NCBI GenBank assembly: GCA_003550325.1
Contig: QKWP01001199.1
Location: forward strand, 45,134-109,133
Source: Gigaspora rosea
Taxonomy: Eukaryota > Glomeromycota > Glomeromycetes > Diversisporales > Gigasporaceae
Length of the DNA: 64,000 nt
Direction of reading: 5' to 3'
Below the pieces are notes generated by a model. It made no database searches and was not told the DNA's origin. It saw only the letters and a program-made list of their open reading frames with translations. Both the position numbers and the translations under genes were made by a program. Positions 32,387 through 45,960 of this stretch are shown here, piece by piece; the first letter of the stretch is position 1, and every line of letters begins with the position of its first letter.

Positions 32387-35300
32387 ATGGCTTTCTCCAT
32401 TGATAGCTATGCCATCTTTAATTATATTAACAATGAGCATGAAGATGAAATTAATCTTGGGATTTCATATTTAAAATTGGATCATTATGTTGACTCACTG
32501 GATCAATTTAATTTTATTTTAAATAACAATTCTAACCATTTAACCGCATTAATTCTCCGTGGAATAACCTATTCTAAGTTAGAAAAATATGAAAATGCAC
32601 TTTCAGATGCACATAGATCATTAGAAATCGACACAACTAGCCTAAGCTCTTTTATTTTGCGTGGTGAAACGTACTTTATGTTAGGAAAATTTAATGATGC
32701 TCTTATAGATTTAAATAAAGCATTGGAGATTAATCCGAATAATACATATGTATTAACCCTGAGTGGTGAAATTTATTTGAAATTCCAACTATATGATAAG
32801 GCTCTTCTTTTCTTTAAAATTGCATCTGAATTTGATCACAGTAATATTGAATTATTAGTGCATTCTAATAATGCACTTCAAAAACTTATAAATACATTAT
32901 TATTTCATGGAGAATCATTTTATTCACTAAAACAATATGATAAAGCCCTTTTATACTATGATAAAGTATTAGAAATTGATCCTTTTAATTTGATTGCATC
33001 ATTTTTTCGTGGGAAAGTGCATTATTCATTAGGACAATATTATAAGGCATTCCTGGATTTAAACAAAGCATTAGATATTAATCCACTTGATATGATTACA
33101 TTACTTTATCGTGGAGAAGCTTATTTTAATCATGGTCATTATGATAAAGTACTTTCAGATCTTGAAAAAGTTTTAGAGCAATATGACAAAGAATTATATA
33201 AACTTGGAATGTCCTTAGAAATTAAATCAAATCATATCAATGCATTGATCCTTCAAGCAAATATTTGCTTTAATCTAGAAAAATATAGTGACACTACTCA
33301 ATTTTTAAGTAAGGCCTTAGAAATTGACCCAAAAAATAAAATTATATTAACCCTTCGCGGAGGTGCCTATTTTTATTTAAATCAACATAATGATGCGATT
33401 AGAGATTTAAATCAAGTTTTGGAAATAGAACAAAATAATGCTCCTGTAATTTTTTTGCGTGGAGAGGCTTTCTACTGACTTGGAAGATTTCATGAAGCAT
33501 TAGTAGATTTTAATGAAGCATTAAAAATTGAACCAAATAATATTGATATGTTAATTCTTCGTGGTGAAGATTATTTGAATTTAGAACATTATTATAATGC
33601 GCATTCAGATTTCGATAAAGCAATAGAGTTTTTACCAACAAATGTGACGGCACTAATGTTTCAAAGTAAAATTTATTTATCTTTAGGATTACAAGAAGAT
33701 TTATTCACATGCATTAATAAAATACTAGATATCGAACCAAATAACCCGTATTCATTATTCTGTCGCAGTGAAATTTGGTTTAGATTAGAACAATATAATA
33801 ATGTTCTTAATGATTTAAGTAAATCATTAAAAATTGAACCAGATTTTGTGTCAGCTTTAATTCTTCGTGGAACAGCCTATTTCAAACTAAGAAAATATGA
33901 CAAAGTTCATGAAGATTTTAGCAAAGTATTCGAAATTGAACCTAATAATGAAGCCACAGTAAACTATTTAATAGACGACTTTAATGGATTTGATTTTACT
34001 TCAATGAAACATTTCATGATAAAAAGTTCTAAAAAATTTGAAATGAATAATATAAAAGCAATTATGCTTTGCGGAGAAGAATATTCTATACGTGGACAAT
34101 TTGATTACGCACTTTTATATTTTAATAAAGTATTAGAAATCAGCCCAAATGATCAAACAGCCTTAATTTTTAGTGCGAAAATTTTCTATATTTTAAAAAA
34201 ATATGAAAATGCCATTAGATATTTGAATGAAATATTAAAAGTTGAGCCAAACAATGATATTGCACTATTTTATCGAAGTGAAGCAAATTTTAAATTAGGA
34301 CGACACAAAGAAAGTCATTTAAACACAGAAAAATTATCAAAGATTTTAGAAATTGAATTTAATAATTCATTTATTTTATATAACACTGATATCAATTTCA
34401 AACTTCGACAATTCAACAAAGCTATTTCAGATCTTGACATTGCAATAAAACTTAAACCAAATGATATAGAAATGTTGATTCTCCGTGGAAAGGCTTATTT
34501 TTTTCTAGAAAAATATGATTTAGCTCTTTTTGATTTTATCAAAGCATTAGAGCTTGAGCCAAATAATATATTTATACAATTGTATATTAATGAAATTTTT
34601 GATAAGCCATTATTGCTGAAAAATAACAATTCAATATTCTCTAATTTCGATATTGAAATGTATAAATATAATATACTATCTCATTATCAAAAAATAGATG
34701 AAACGCTAAATGCTTATGGAAATTATGTTCTTGGACTTTGTTATTGTAATGGAATTGGTGTTAAAAAAAATGAAAGGAAAATGTTTAATAATTTTTATAA
34801 AGCCGCGACAATTGGTTTAGCAAAAGGAACATTTAAAGTTGGAGAATGCTATCTAAAAGGAATCGGAGTCGAAAAAGATGAAAAGATGGCATTCGAATAT
34901 CTTAAAAAATCTGCAGAAATTGGTGATGATAAAGGAATATTTTATGTTGGGGAATGCTATCTCAAAGGGATCGGAGTCGAAAAAGACGAAAAGAAGGCAT
35001 TCGAATATTATAAAAGATCTGCAGAAATGGGTAATGTTAGTGGAATATATAAAGTTGGATATTGCTACGAAAAAGGAATCGGAGTCGAAAAAGACGAAGA
35101 GAAGGCATTCGAATATTATAATAGATCTGCAGAAATGGGTGATCACAAAGGAATAAGTAATGTTGGATATCGCTACAAAGAAGGAATTGGGGTCGAAAAA
35201 GACGAAAAAAAGGCATTCGAATTTTATAAAAAATCTGCAGAAATGGGTAATTCTCAAGGAATAAATTATGTTGGATATTGCTACGAAAAAGGAATCGGAG

Positions 35301-38300
35301 TCGAAAAAGACGAAAAGAAGGCATTCGAATATTATAAAAGATCTGCAGAAATGGGTAATGTTAGTGGAATATATAATGTTGGATATTGCTACGAAAAAGG
35401 AATCGGAGTCGAAAAAGACGAAAAGAAGGCATTCGAATATTATAAAAGATCTGCAGAAATGGGTAATGTTAGTGGAATATATAATGTTGGATATTGCTAC
35501 GAAAAAGGAATCGGAGTCGAAAAAGACGAAAAGAAGGCATTCGAATATTATAAAAGATCTGCAGAAATGGGTAATGTTAGTGGAATATATAATGTTGGAT
35601 ATTGCTACGAAAAAGGAATCGGAGTCGAAAAAGACGAAAAGAAGGCATTCGAATATTATAAAAGATCTGCAGAAATGGGTAATGTTAGTGGAATACATAA
35701 TGTTGGATATTGCTACGAAAAAGGAATCGGAGTCGAAAAAGACGAAAAGAAGGCATTCGAATATTATAAAAGATCTGCAGAAATGGGTAATGTTAGTGGA
35801 ATATATAATGTTGGATATTGCTACGAAAAAGGAATCGGAGTCGAAAAAGACGAAAAGAAGGCATTCGAATATTATAAAAGATCTGCAGAAATGGGTAATG
35901 TTAGTGGAATATATAAAGTTGGATATTGCTACGAAAAAGGAATCGGAGTCGAAAAAGACGAAGAGAAGACATTTGAATATTATAAAAAAATCTGCAGAAA
36001 TGGGTAATTATGATGGAATATTTAATGTTGGATATTGTTATGAAAATGGAATCAGAGTCGAAAAAGACGAAAAGAAGGCATTCAAATATTATAAAAAATC
36101 TACAGAAATGGGTAATGCTCAAGGAATAAATCAAGTTGGATATTGCTACAAAGAAGGAATTGGAGTTGAGAAAGACGAAAAGAAGGCATTCGAATATTTT
36201 AAAATATTAGAAAAGATAGACTTAGTAGAAGGAATAAATAATGTTGGATGTTGCTATATAAATGGAATCGGAGTCAAAAAAGACGAAAAGAAAGCATTCA
36301 GATATTTTAAAAAATCCGCAGAAATGGGTAATGATACTGGAATATTTAATGTTGGAATTTGCTATTTAGATGGAACTGGAGTCAAAAAAGACGAAAAGAA
36401 AGCATTCGAATATTGCAAAAAATCTGCAGAAATAGGTAATGTAAATGGAATATTTAAGGTTGGAAAATGCTATCTAAAAGGAATCGGAGTCGAAAAAGAC
36501 GAAAAGAAGGCATTCGAATATTATAAAAGATCTGCAGAAATGGGTAATGTTAGTGGAATATATAAAGTTGGATATTGCTACGAAAAAGGAATCGGAGTCG
36601 AAAAAGACGAAGAGAAGGCATTCGAATATTATAATAGATCTGCAGAAATGGGTGATCACAAAGGAATAAGTAATGTTGGATATCGCTACAAAGAAGGAAT
36701 TGGGGTCGAAAAAGACGAAAAAAAGGCATTCGAATTTTATAAAAAATCTGCAGAAATGGGTAATTCTCAAGGAATAAATAATGTTGGATATTGCTACGAA
36801 AAAGGAATCGGAGTCGAAAAAGACGAAAAGAAGGCATTCGAATATTATAAAAGATCTGCAGAAATGGGTAATGTTAGTGGAATATATAAAGTTGGATATT
36901 GCTACGAAAAAGGAATCGGAGTCGAAAAAGACGAAGAGAAGACATTTGAATATTATAAAAAAATCTGCAGAAATGGGTAATTATGATGGAATATTTAATG
37001 TTGGATATTGTTATGAAAATGGAATCAGAGTCGAAAAAGACGAAAAGAAGGCATTCAAATATTATAAAAAATCTACAGAAATGGGTAATGCTCAAGGAAT
37101 AAATCAAGTTGGATATTGCTACAAAGAAGGAATTGGAGTTGAGAAAGACGAAAAGAAGGCATTCGAATATTTTAAAATATTAGAAAAGATAGACTTAGTA
37201 GAAGGAATAAATAATGTTGGATGTTGCTATATAAATGGAATCGGAGTCAAAAAAGACGAAAAGAAAGCATTCAGATATTTTAAAAAATCCGCAGAAATGG
37301 GTAATGATACTGGAATATTTAATGTTGGAATTTGCTATTTAGATGGAACTGGAGTCAAAAAAGACGAAAAGAAAGCATTCGAATATTGCAAAAAATCTGC
37401 AGAAATAGGTAATGTAAATGGAATATTTAAGGTTGGAAAATGCTATCTCAAAGGAATCGGAGTCGAAAAAGACGAAAAGAAGGCATTCGAATATTATAAA
37501 AGATCTGCAGAAATGGGTAATGTTAGTGGAATATATAAAGTTGGATATTGCTACGAAAAAGGAATCGGAGTCGAAAAAGACGAAGAGAAGGCATTCGAAT
37601 ATTATAATAGATCTGCAGAAATGGGTGATCACAAAGGAATAAGTAATGTTGGATATCGCTACAAAGAAGGAATTGGGGTCGAAAAAGACGAAAAAAAGGC
37701 ATTCGAATTTTATAAAAAATCTGCAGAAATGGGTAATTCTCAAGGAATAAATTATGTTGGATATTGCTACGAAAAAGGAATCGGAGTCGAAAAAGACGAA
37801 AAGAAGGCATTCGAATATTATAAAAAATCTGCAGAAATGGGTAATTCTAATGGAATAAATAATGTTGGACTTTGCTATATAAATGGAATTGGTGTCAAAA
37901 AAGACGAAAAGAAAGCATTCGAATACTTTAAAAAATCTGCAGAAATGGGCAACGATACTGGAATGTTTAATGTTGGAAGTTGCTATGATGGAATCGGAGT
38001 CAAAAAAGACGAAAAGAAAGCATTCGAATATTACAAAAAATCTGCAGAAATGGGTAATGTTAATGGAATATATGAAGTTGGATATTGCTACGAAAAAGGA
38101 ATCGTAGTCGGAAAAGACGAAAAGAAGGCATTCGAATATTATAAAAGATCAGCAGAAATGGGTAATGTTAGTGGAATATATAAAGTTGGATTTTGCTACG
38201 GAAAAGGAATCGGAGTCGAAAAAGATGAACAGAAGGGTTTCGAATATTTTAAAAAATCTGCAGAAATGGGTTATTATAAAGGAATATGCAATATTGGATA

Positions 38301-38904
38301 TTGCTACAAAAAAGGAATTGGAGTCGAAAAAGACGAAAAAAAGGCATTCGAATATTACAAAAAATCTGCAGAAATGGGTAATGCTGGTGGAATAAATTTT
38401 GTTGGACTTTGTTATCTTGAAGGGATCGGAGTCGAAAAAGACAAAAAAAAGGATTTTAAAAAATCTGCAGAAATTGGTTATGCTGATGGAATATATATTG
38501 TTGGAGAATGCTATCACAAAGGAATCGGAGTTGAAAAAGACGAAAAGAAAGCATTCGAATATTTTAAAAAATCTGCACAGATAGGGTATTCTTTGGGAAT
38601 GTCGCAAGTCGGATATTGTTATAGAAATGGTATTGGAACAACAATAGATTTGAAACAAGCCAATTATTGGTTTCAAATGGAAAAGAGTAAATTTCATAAA
38701 ATTATCAGATCAGAATATAGAGACCTTGATATTGACGACGAAGTAAAAGCGTTATTGGACAATGATAAATACCAATTATCTTGGATTCCTTATGATTTTG
38801 AAAATATTAGAGTAATTGGAAAAGGTGGGTTTGCGATTGTATATGGCGCGAGATGGATAAGTAATATTAATTCAAATCAAGCAGAAGGTGATTTATATCA
38901 ATAA
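32387..38904 (+). pseudogene. TPR - Sel1 repeat - kinase gene, copy 1 (truncated in the kinase domain)
   Basis: The start MAFSIDSYAIFNYINNE is shared with copy 2. Roughly 20 TPR-like 34-residue repeats follow (pattern NHLTALILRGITYSKLEKYENAL) to ~34700, then about 37 Sel1 repeats of 36 residues (GIGVEKDEKKAFEYYKRSAE MGNVSGIYNVGYCYEK). A linker (YWFQMEKSKFHKIIRSEYRD) leads into a kinase N-lobe, SWIPYDFENIRVIGKGGFAI, which stops after VYGARWISNI: the rest of the kinase is missing. Breaks: one in-frame TGA at 33476-33478 where copy 2 has TGT, and two +1 shifts in A7 runs at ~35985 and ~36958. TPR and Sel1 arrays are protein scaffolds, probably organising substrates for the attached kinase (inference). 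Part of the frame loss could be assembly error. Confidence 0.85.
34955..37750 (+). repeat. Intragenic Sel1 array expansion: 973-bp block and identical 108-bp units
   Basis: A block starting TGCTATCTMAAAGG occurs at 34955, 36468 and 37441; the last two starts are 973 bp apart. The first block is 1513 bp because it holds five additional 108-bp units (540 bp). Units at ~35288-35900 are identical or differ by single bases. Since 973 is not a multiple of 3, each block shifts the frame by +1 through the same A7 run (third copy incomplete). Confidence 0.85.
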
Positions 38905-39889
38905 GGTAGCTGCGCGACGCTGTCGCGCTAGAAACCAGGAACGGGAAAATTATTTAAGGATGGGTATAGTCTGGGGTTATTAAATGTAGTAATTAGTTAG
39001 TTTGATATATACTATGAATATTGTTGTTTACTTATCATATGTTTATAATATATATATATTTTTTGAATGAAACATGTATTTTTTAGCATGTACATACGTA
39101 CAGTACATGCTTTAACAAATTGATTTTTTTGAATTACTTGAATTTCAGAATTTGGCATAGTGCTTACTATAGATATTTTTGTCAGCGATACAATTAAGTT
39201 ATTGTTAAATGATCGGCGGCGTATACCTTAACATAATTTTTATGGGCATTTCGGGTTAAAAACCTGTATAACCTGCGGTCATGATTTTGCAACTCTGCCA
39301 TTTTTTTTAAATATACTAGCATTCTTGCACGTTCTTACGGACGTGCAGTAAAAATAATTATTACTGTATTTTGTTTTATTGTTAAATTTTTATTATTTGT
39401 TGTTATTGTAATTGTTTTAATATTTGATATTATATGTAATTTGAAATATTTAAATATTAATATAATTACAAGGTTAGTTTTTATTGGTTCAGATATTTTG
39501 AGTTTTTATGGATTTAAATTTAGGTAATCAGTTAAGTTTTTTTTTTAGTTTAGGGATTATGTATTTAAGAGTGAGATTTGGGGTTATAAATATAATGTTT
39601 ATTAAATATTAGTGTATAGTAAAATTTTGATTGATTTAATTTATTAGTTATTAATTTTAATTTTTAGTTTATATTTTTTGGATTTATTTATTTTAATTTG
39701 TATAAATAAAAAAATGTATTAAAAATTACATCGAAATATATGTAGTAGGTTTGTTAGCTTGATTAACTTGAGTTAATTGATTTAGAGTAAATTTATATTG
39801 TTTTTTTTTTATTTTTTACTTTTGTTATCTTATGTGTATTTATAATTATTAAGTTTGTAAATAAAAGTAATTTAATTATTTAAGTTCTA
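38905..39889. other. AT-rich spacer, no gene
   Basis: This starts right after the break in the kinase domain with a short GC-rich hairpin (TAGCTGCGCGAC / GTCGCGCTA). After that it is AT-rich with nothing recognisable. Confidence 0.4.
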
Positions 39890-40660
39890 TCTAACGGTAA
39901 TGTGTTATTTGCAATATTTTCTAGTCATTCATATTCTTTTACCATAGAAGAATCTGTTATAAATGCAGCACAGTTTAGGGATTGTATTTTGATGTAGTCC
40001 CATTTTGTACAATGACTTAATGCTACATAAGATTGACCAGTTGCAATAGTTGTTATCCAAATTTAATAATACATCTGGGAGAGTCAATCCTTGAGTTTTG
40101 TGAACTGTAAGAGCAAATGTATTTAGAATAGGATATTGTGTATGACTGGAAGATATTCTATTTGATAAAGAAATTATCAGTATATTTGGAAAAAGAAACA
40201 TTAATAATAGCATCTTCAATACAAAAACTAATATAGATAAGTTCTGATCTTAGATCAATATTAGTTATAATATCCATAGTACCATTTGCAATTCAGTTTT
40301 TATGTTGGGAATTATTTAAAAATATATCTCCTGCCCCAGGTTGGATTCTTACTATTTCTGGTAAGTTTGTTTTGTTTTTGAATAGAAAATACATTGTATC
40401 ATAATTACATGTATTGCCATTGTATATATAAATGCAATTTGAAATTAAAAATTTGTTTTTTTGAACTGGGATCATTGCACATATTGCTTCATTAATTTGA
40501 TAAGCAGTTTTGTGATAACCAACTATATGAGTAGTATTTAGATTTGTATTTACTTGGGAAGTTGTTGCAGTTTCAATTGGTTTTTGTAATAGTATTTGCC
40601 ATACATGATCATCAATTAGGCCAAATCTTATTTTTTGTAATAAGTTGTAAAAATTTATAT
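39890..40660 (-). pseudogene. PIF1/Helitron-type helicase relic
   Basis: Minus-strand pieces in order: IRFGLIDDHVWQILLQKPIE, NTTHIVGYHKTAYQINEAIC, EIVRIQPGAGDIFLNN, then after a stop IANGTMDIITNIDLRSELIY, FALTVHKTQGLTLPDV (late helicase motif), QSYVALSHCTKWDYIKIQSL and ITDSSMVKEYE. The order matches the C-terminal half of PIF1-like helicases. At least one internal stop and two frame changes are present, and the ATPase half is missing beyond 40660, where simple TTTTATTT sequence begins. This is a different subfamily from the relic at 6421-7690. Confidence 0.75.
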
Positions 40661-40845
40661 TTTTTTTAAAAAAATTATTTTATTTTATTTTAATTATTTT
40701 ATTTTATTTTAAATTTTTATTTTATTTTATAATTGCCATATAACTGCAAAATAATGTTTAGGGCTCATTTCGGATTTTGACTGAATAAACTTAATTTAAA
40801 CTGAAATTCAAAACCACATCAGATTGAGTTATTATGTGGTTATAT

Positions 40846-41076
40846 GGGGTGAGTCAGTAGAAAAGGGACAAATTTTTTCTAAGTAAAAGTTTCTAGATTT
40901 AAGCTTAAATATCTTAACAACTATTTAATAAATTTAATCATTTTTTTTATATAATTTCAAAATTAAAATAAAAAATTTTTTAGCAAATTTGATCAAATAG
41001 TTGTCAAAATATTTTAATTTAAAAATTAAAAAAATTTTACTAAAAATGATTTGTCCCTTTTCTACTGACTCACCCC
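40846..41076. mobile_element. MITE (231 bp) with GGGGTGAGTCAGTAGAAAAG ends
   Basis: The left end GGGGTGAGTCAGTAGAAAAG with GGACAAAT is mirrored exactly at the right (ATTTGTCC...CTCACCCC). TATAT directly flanks both sides and may be the target duplication. The interior is AT-rich and itself partly palindromic. No gene. Confidence 0.8.
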
Positions 41077-42510
41077 TATATGGTATTTTTTATTGTTTTT
41101 AATTTTATTTTTTTATATGTTTATTTTACTGGAGAACATTAAAGAAAAAATGAGAAGAGTGATGTTAACTGAAAAATTAACTCAAATGATCTAATAGTCA
41201 GGATTAAGCTTAATCTGATTAAAATTTGAAATTACATTTTTGGGAGTTATTTTGCATTTTCATGAGTTAGCTATTAAAGTTGATTTTTAGGTCAATATCA
41301 CTTTTTAGGACTCTCAGCAGAGGGGAGGGTAAAATAAAATGAATATATAAATTTAACATATAAAAATAAACAAAGATGGGCCAATTTATTGGTTTATATA
41401 CAGTCAAAATCATAAGTATCCCACTCCCTCTAACTTTTTAAATTTAAAAGATACAGCTTTGGAACTTTCACAGTAAATAGTACTTTATAAATATAGATTA
41501 GTGAATTTTTTTTATAATTTTTTAATTACTACAACAAAAGTTAGATGAGAGTCAACTTTTTGATTGATTTTTTTAAAAAAAATAAAAAAAACAATTGAAA
41601 TTAATCAAAAATTAATAAAAAATTAGGATTAAAATCAAAAATTACAAAAATTAGTATGTTAAAATTCAAGCATTTTTATAGTAGTGACAAAAAATTTGAG
41701 TCAATTTGATGAGATAGTTGTTGAGAAATTAATTTTTTAATTTCAAATTAAAGTATTAAAATGTAACAAGGCAAAAAATGAAACACAGGTTTTATTATTA
41801 ATTTTAAGCAAAGCTTGGAAAGTTTATTGATTAAGCTAAGTATAATAGTTTACATTTTGTCTCTCTTATATACTATTACTAATCTATTTTCTACCCTACG
41901 CTATGGTGACTACATTTCTTATGTGCTAAAGTAATAATATAATTACTAATGCCATGACTAATTACTACAGGACCCCGGACATCTCTGATATATATCATAT
42001 TTTTTTTTAGCAAATTGATTCAAATTTGATCTAAGGTCCAAATTTAAATTTTAGCAAATTCAAGTTATTTTTAAAAGGGTCATAATTGAATATTTTAGAG
42101 AATTACTAAGATTTTACACATGTTATATTTTATTTTTAGCAATTTATCCTTTTTTGGGAGAATTACATTAGGAAAATAAAATCATTAAAAACGATAAATA
42201 AATAAACAAATAAATAAAGTAAAAAAAGCACATTATTTTTTTTATTTGTATTATTTATTTTTTTTTATTTTTATATATTACGCAGATTTGATTAGTACCT
42301 GTGAAAATAAATAAATAAATAAAGTAAAAAAACATGTTTTTTTATTTTTTTTTTTATTATTATTACAATGAATAAATAAATAAATAACTGGAATTTATTT
42401 TTATTCTCATGTACATACTTATTCTTTTTAAAAATTTTTTTTAATTCGATTTTCTTTATTATTTAATTTTGTTTTTTTTACTTTTTTTTTTTAACGGTTT
42501 TTTTTTTTTT

Positions 42511-42708
42511 NNNNNNNNNNNNNNNNNNNNNNNNNNNNNNNNNNNNNNNNNNNNNNNNNNNNNNNNNNNNNNNNNNNNNNNNNNNNNNNNNNNNNNNNNN
42601 NNNNNNNNNNNNNNNNNNNNNNNNNNNNNNNNNNNNNNNNNNNNNNNNNNNNNNNNNNNNNNNNNNNNNNNNNNNNNNNNNNNNNNNNNNNNNNNNNNNN
42701 NNNNNNNN
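42511..42708. other. Assembly gap (198 N)
   Basis: This is a run of N between a T-run and a (TTA)n microsatellite. Frames spanning it are meaningless. Confidence 0.99.
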
Positions 42709-42742
<34 letters not shown>

Positions 42743-44755
42743 AGTCGTCCTCCCATATAATCACACAGTTGGGCATATACTACTCGGGTGGTTATAAAGA
42801 AGTGTGACTCTACAAAGGTTACCTCTATATAATCACAACTTATATTAAAAATAATAAATGTGATTTAATAGAGGTAAAAATAAAAAATAGTTTTTATTTA
42901 TTAGTGAAAGCTACGGGCATATGACTTATGGGCAAAACCTGATCTGAATTAAGGTTAAAGTTAAGTATTAAGTATATTTTAGTAATGCCGGCCTATACAT
43001 TATATTAATTGGATTTAGATAATTTTACTAATTTGCATTAGTGAACTGCATGCTCTGTATCAAAAAGAATACCGGTAATTGGTTTTGCAGCAGAATTTTT
43101 AAGCAATAATAAAAGGAATTTACACATCGCGACCCAAATTTGAAAATAATTATGAGGGCCCAACTTAAAAATATTTATTTATAAAAGTCTAATTTTTGAA
43201 AATATTACAAATACGAGCCCAAGAAATTTTGCGTTGTATGAATTGGTGCCCATCGTGATTTAAGCAGAATCTCAGATTTATCTTGTTCATACAGTGCAAG
43301 AAATCTAAAAACTACAATTATACCTTAAAAAGGCAAATATATGTATTGAAATCCTAAATCATTAGTAATAAATGTATGTACAGTACAAGAAATCTAAATA
43401 CCACAATTACTCCTTATTGAGAAATATATAAATTTATTGAAGTCGATAATTATATTTTAATAGCGCCATATTTCTTAAATTATTAATTTCAATAAAATAT
43501 TTATATATGTACGAACGTACGGAACTCAAATTTTACTTCCGGTGCATAAGAAATGTCGTCATTACTACGTATAAACCAAATAGAAATTAGTAATTATATA
43601 TTTAATATGAGTACTTATCTATAATATTCATAAATTTCTTTGTTTCGATTTTTAACAATTTGCCTATAAAATTATATCTTCAATTGTAAATATTATCGTG
43701 ATGCCAAACACATTATAAATTGGAATGACATTTACTAAAATGGAAAGAGTCCACTTACCAGAAGACCAAAATACTTGTGGAAGAAGGGGTGTAAAAGACC
43801 ATAATATTCGAAGATGCAGGCACAAAGAAAAATTAATATATAATGCTAAATGAAAAATTGCATTTATATAAACGCTGCCTTTATGCTACACATCGAAAAA
43901 TTACATTGAAATGTTCGTTAATGAATGTAATGATCTTTTTTTTAAATAAATGTATAACTATTATTCTTTTTACATATGTCATAATGCTACTCAATTCTTT
44001 AATCAAATGTTTTGGACTAAATCTTTGGATCAAGACCTACATTTTGGCTTTTCCTAATAGAAATAAAAGTTCTTTTTCTTTAAAAAATTGATCGTTAGCT
44101 ATCGTTAGCTATTTATATAATAAAAAAGTTCCCACCATGGGATTATGATGAACTTGTTACATGCTTCCAAATTTCCTGTGATACCTTCTGGTAAATACAG
44201 GTTCGTGATTGTCATTTATTATTTTATTTATATAAGGCTATTAAAGAAAAAGACGTTATCGGACTTTTATGTGCAGTTAGCCCACTATGGAAAATCTATC
44301 ATGATAGATTTTCCATAGTTGGCTAACTGTCATAAAATTCAGTGTGAATGCATATTCATATGTATAACCAGCAGAGTTTAAAACCCAGTTTGTTGTGTGC
44401 TTCGGAACAGTATTAGTTTGAGTTTTAAAGCACGAACTAACCAATTTAAGAAGGATTACATTAAGGCAAAATACGTTAATTATCAGAAAGTATTTTAATC
44501 GTGTCTACATCGAAAAAGTGGTTTAACCATTATAAAACTTAAATATAGATGTGATTGTAAGGAAGGAATTTTACTATTAAAAAGCATCTATAAATATAAA
44601 AATATGTGTGATAGTGATTATAAGCATTTGTGACTATATAGAAGGGTTTTTAATAACAAAAAAAACGGTAACCAAAAACCATGTGATTGTATGGAGTTAG
44701 TGATTATATGGGAGGTGACTATAGCTGTATTATTATTATTATTTTCGATTTTTTT
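42709..44755. mobile_element. Inner TIR unit with microsatellite ends
   Basis: (TTA)n leads into ACAGTCGTCCTCCCATATAA at 42740. The right side reads TTATATGGGAGG...CTGTATTATTATT at ~44705-44755. TACAGTCGTCCTCCC-type ends recall Tc1/mariner-pogo elements. GTGATTATA / TATAATCAC phrases recur in both subterminal regions. The part between is AT-rich with no gene; an 82-codon frame at 43843-44091 is hydrophobic low-complexity and not supported. Confidence 0.55.
44274..44329. repeat. 56-bp hairpin
   Basis: CAGTTAGCC...TATGGAAAATCTATC, palindromic centre ATGAT, then GATAGATTTTCCATA...GGCTAACTG; near-perfect pairing. It lies inside the inner TIR unit. Confidence 0.75.
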
Positions 44756-45289
44756 TTAATTTTTCTTTTTTTTATTTTTTTTTTTTATTTATTTATTTTT
44801 TTCGGTTTTTTTTTTAATTTTTTTTTATAAACGTTTTTTTAATTTTTTTTTATAATTTATATTTTTGTTTTATTATAATTTTTTTTTATTATTTTAATTT
44901 ATTATTTTCTTTTTATTATAATTTTATCGATCTTACTTTTTCTATTTTTTTATCGTTTAAAATTTTTTTAATATAATTTTTTTTCGGGTTTTAATTAATT
45001 TATTTTTATATTTATTTTTCACCATTTTTTCAATTTTTTTTTTTATTATTTTTTATGTATAAATTTTAAGTTTTTTTATTTTTTTTATTTAATAATTTTT
45101 TATTTAAATTAATAACGTTTTTTTTATCTATAATTTAATTTTTTTTATCATGCGAAAATGTGACTATTATGGAGCCAGCAAAACAGTATCAGTTACACAA
45201 GATCGTAACTTATATCAGATAAGTTAAAAATTTTTTTTTCTTTTTTTTAATACTTTCTAACTGACTAATTTTTTTTTGATTTTTGGGAT

Positions 45290-45960
45290 CTCGTCGTTGG
45301 AGCCGTTCACTTCGGTACTTCTTTCGTTGGAGTCTTCTTTCGTCGTTGGAGTCATCCATTCTGGTGCTTGTTCTTCGTCGACAGTGTCGCCCATTCAAGT
45401 GCTCGCATAGTTTTTCGGTTCACGGTGGGCTTGGTAAGTATGCAGATTTCTTTCTTCGTCTATAAACCTATGTATTTGTTAAGTTTGGCATGTCTTGTTA
45501 CTTTGCATGTACTAACTTTTTTGGTACTTTTCTTTGTGGGTTCTCGTTACTGGAGTCGTCTATATTGGTGCTTTCATTACTGGAGTCATCCATTCAGCAC
45601 TTTATATTTTTTTTCGTGTTTTATTGTGTACTAAAGTTTCGTATTAGGGGTTTGTTTCATGGGTATTTCGTCGCTGGAGCTGACCATTTCGGTGCTTCAT
45701 CATTGGAGTTCCTTTCTGGTGTTTTTTTCTTGGTACGTGGTCTCTACGGCGTTTGTTTGAGGTCTCTACGGTGTCTACGGTGTTTGTACGGTGTCTTTAC
45801 GGCGATTGTACAGTTTCTCTACGGCGATTGTATGGTGTCTCTATGGTGATTGTACAGTGTGCAGTGGTGTCTTTATGGCGTTTATGTAGTATTTGTGGTG
45901 TCTTTATAGTGTTTGTGGTGTCTCTAAGGCATTTTTGCGGTGTCTCTTATAATATGTTGT
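45290..45960. repeat. G/T-rich modules and ~22-bp minisatellite
   Basis: 45290-45720 repeats CGTTGGAGTCATCCATTC and TTTCGGTGCTTC-like phrases, as at 1500-2400. 45738-45955 is a tandem array built on GGTGTCTCTACGGCGATTGT, about nine worn units. Open frames of 60-119 codons here follow from repeat structure and T-runs and are not genes. Confidence 0.55.

Noticed and set aside
34853-35698. Long antisense open frame (281 codons) and other alternative-frame ORFs across the Sel1 array
   Set aside because: The 108-bp unit is a multiple of three and happens to lack stops in other frames. The translations are repeats of a composition artefact (ITHFCRSFIIFECLLFVFFD) with no family resemblance.
42459-42807. 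Open frames through the gap
   Set aside because: They consist mostly of N and simple repeats.
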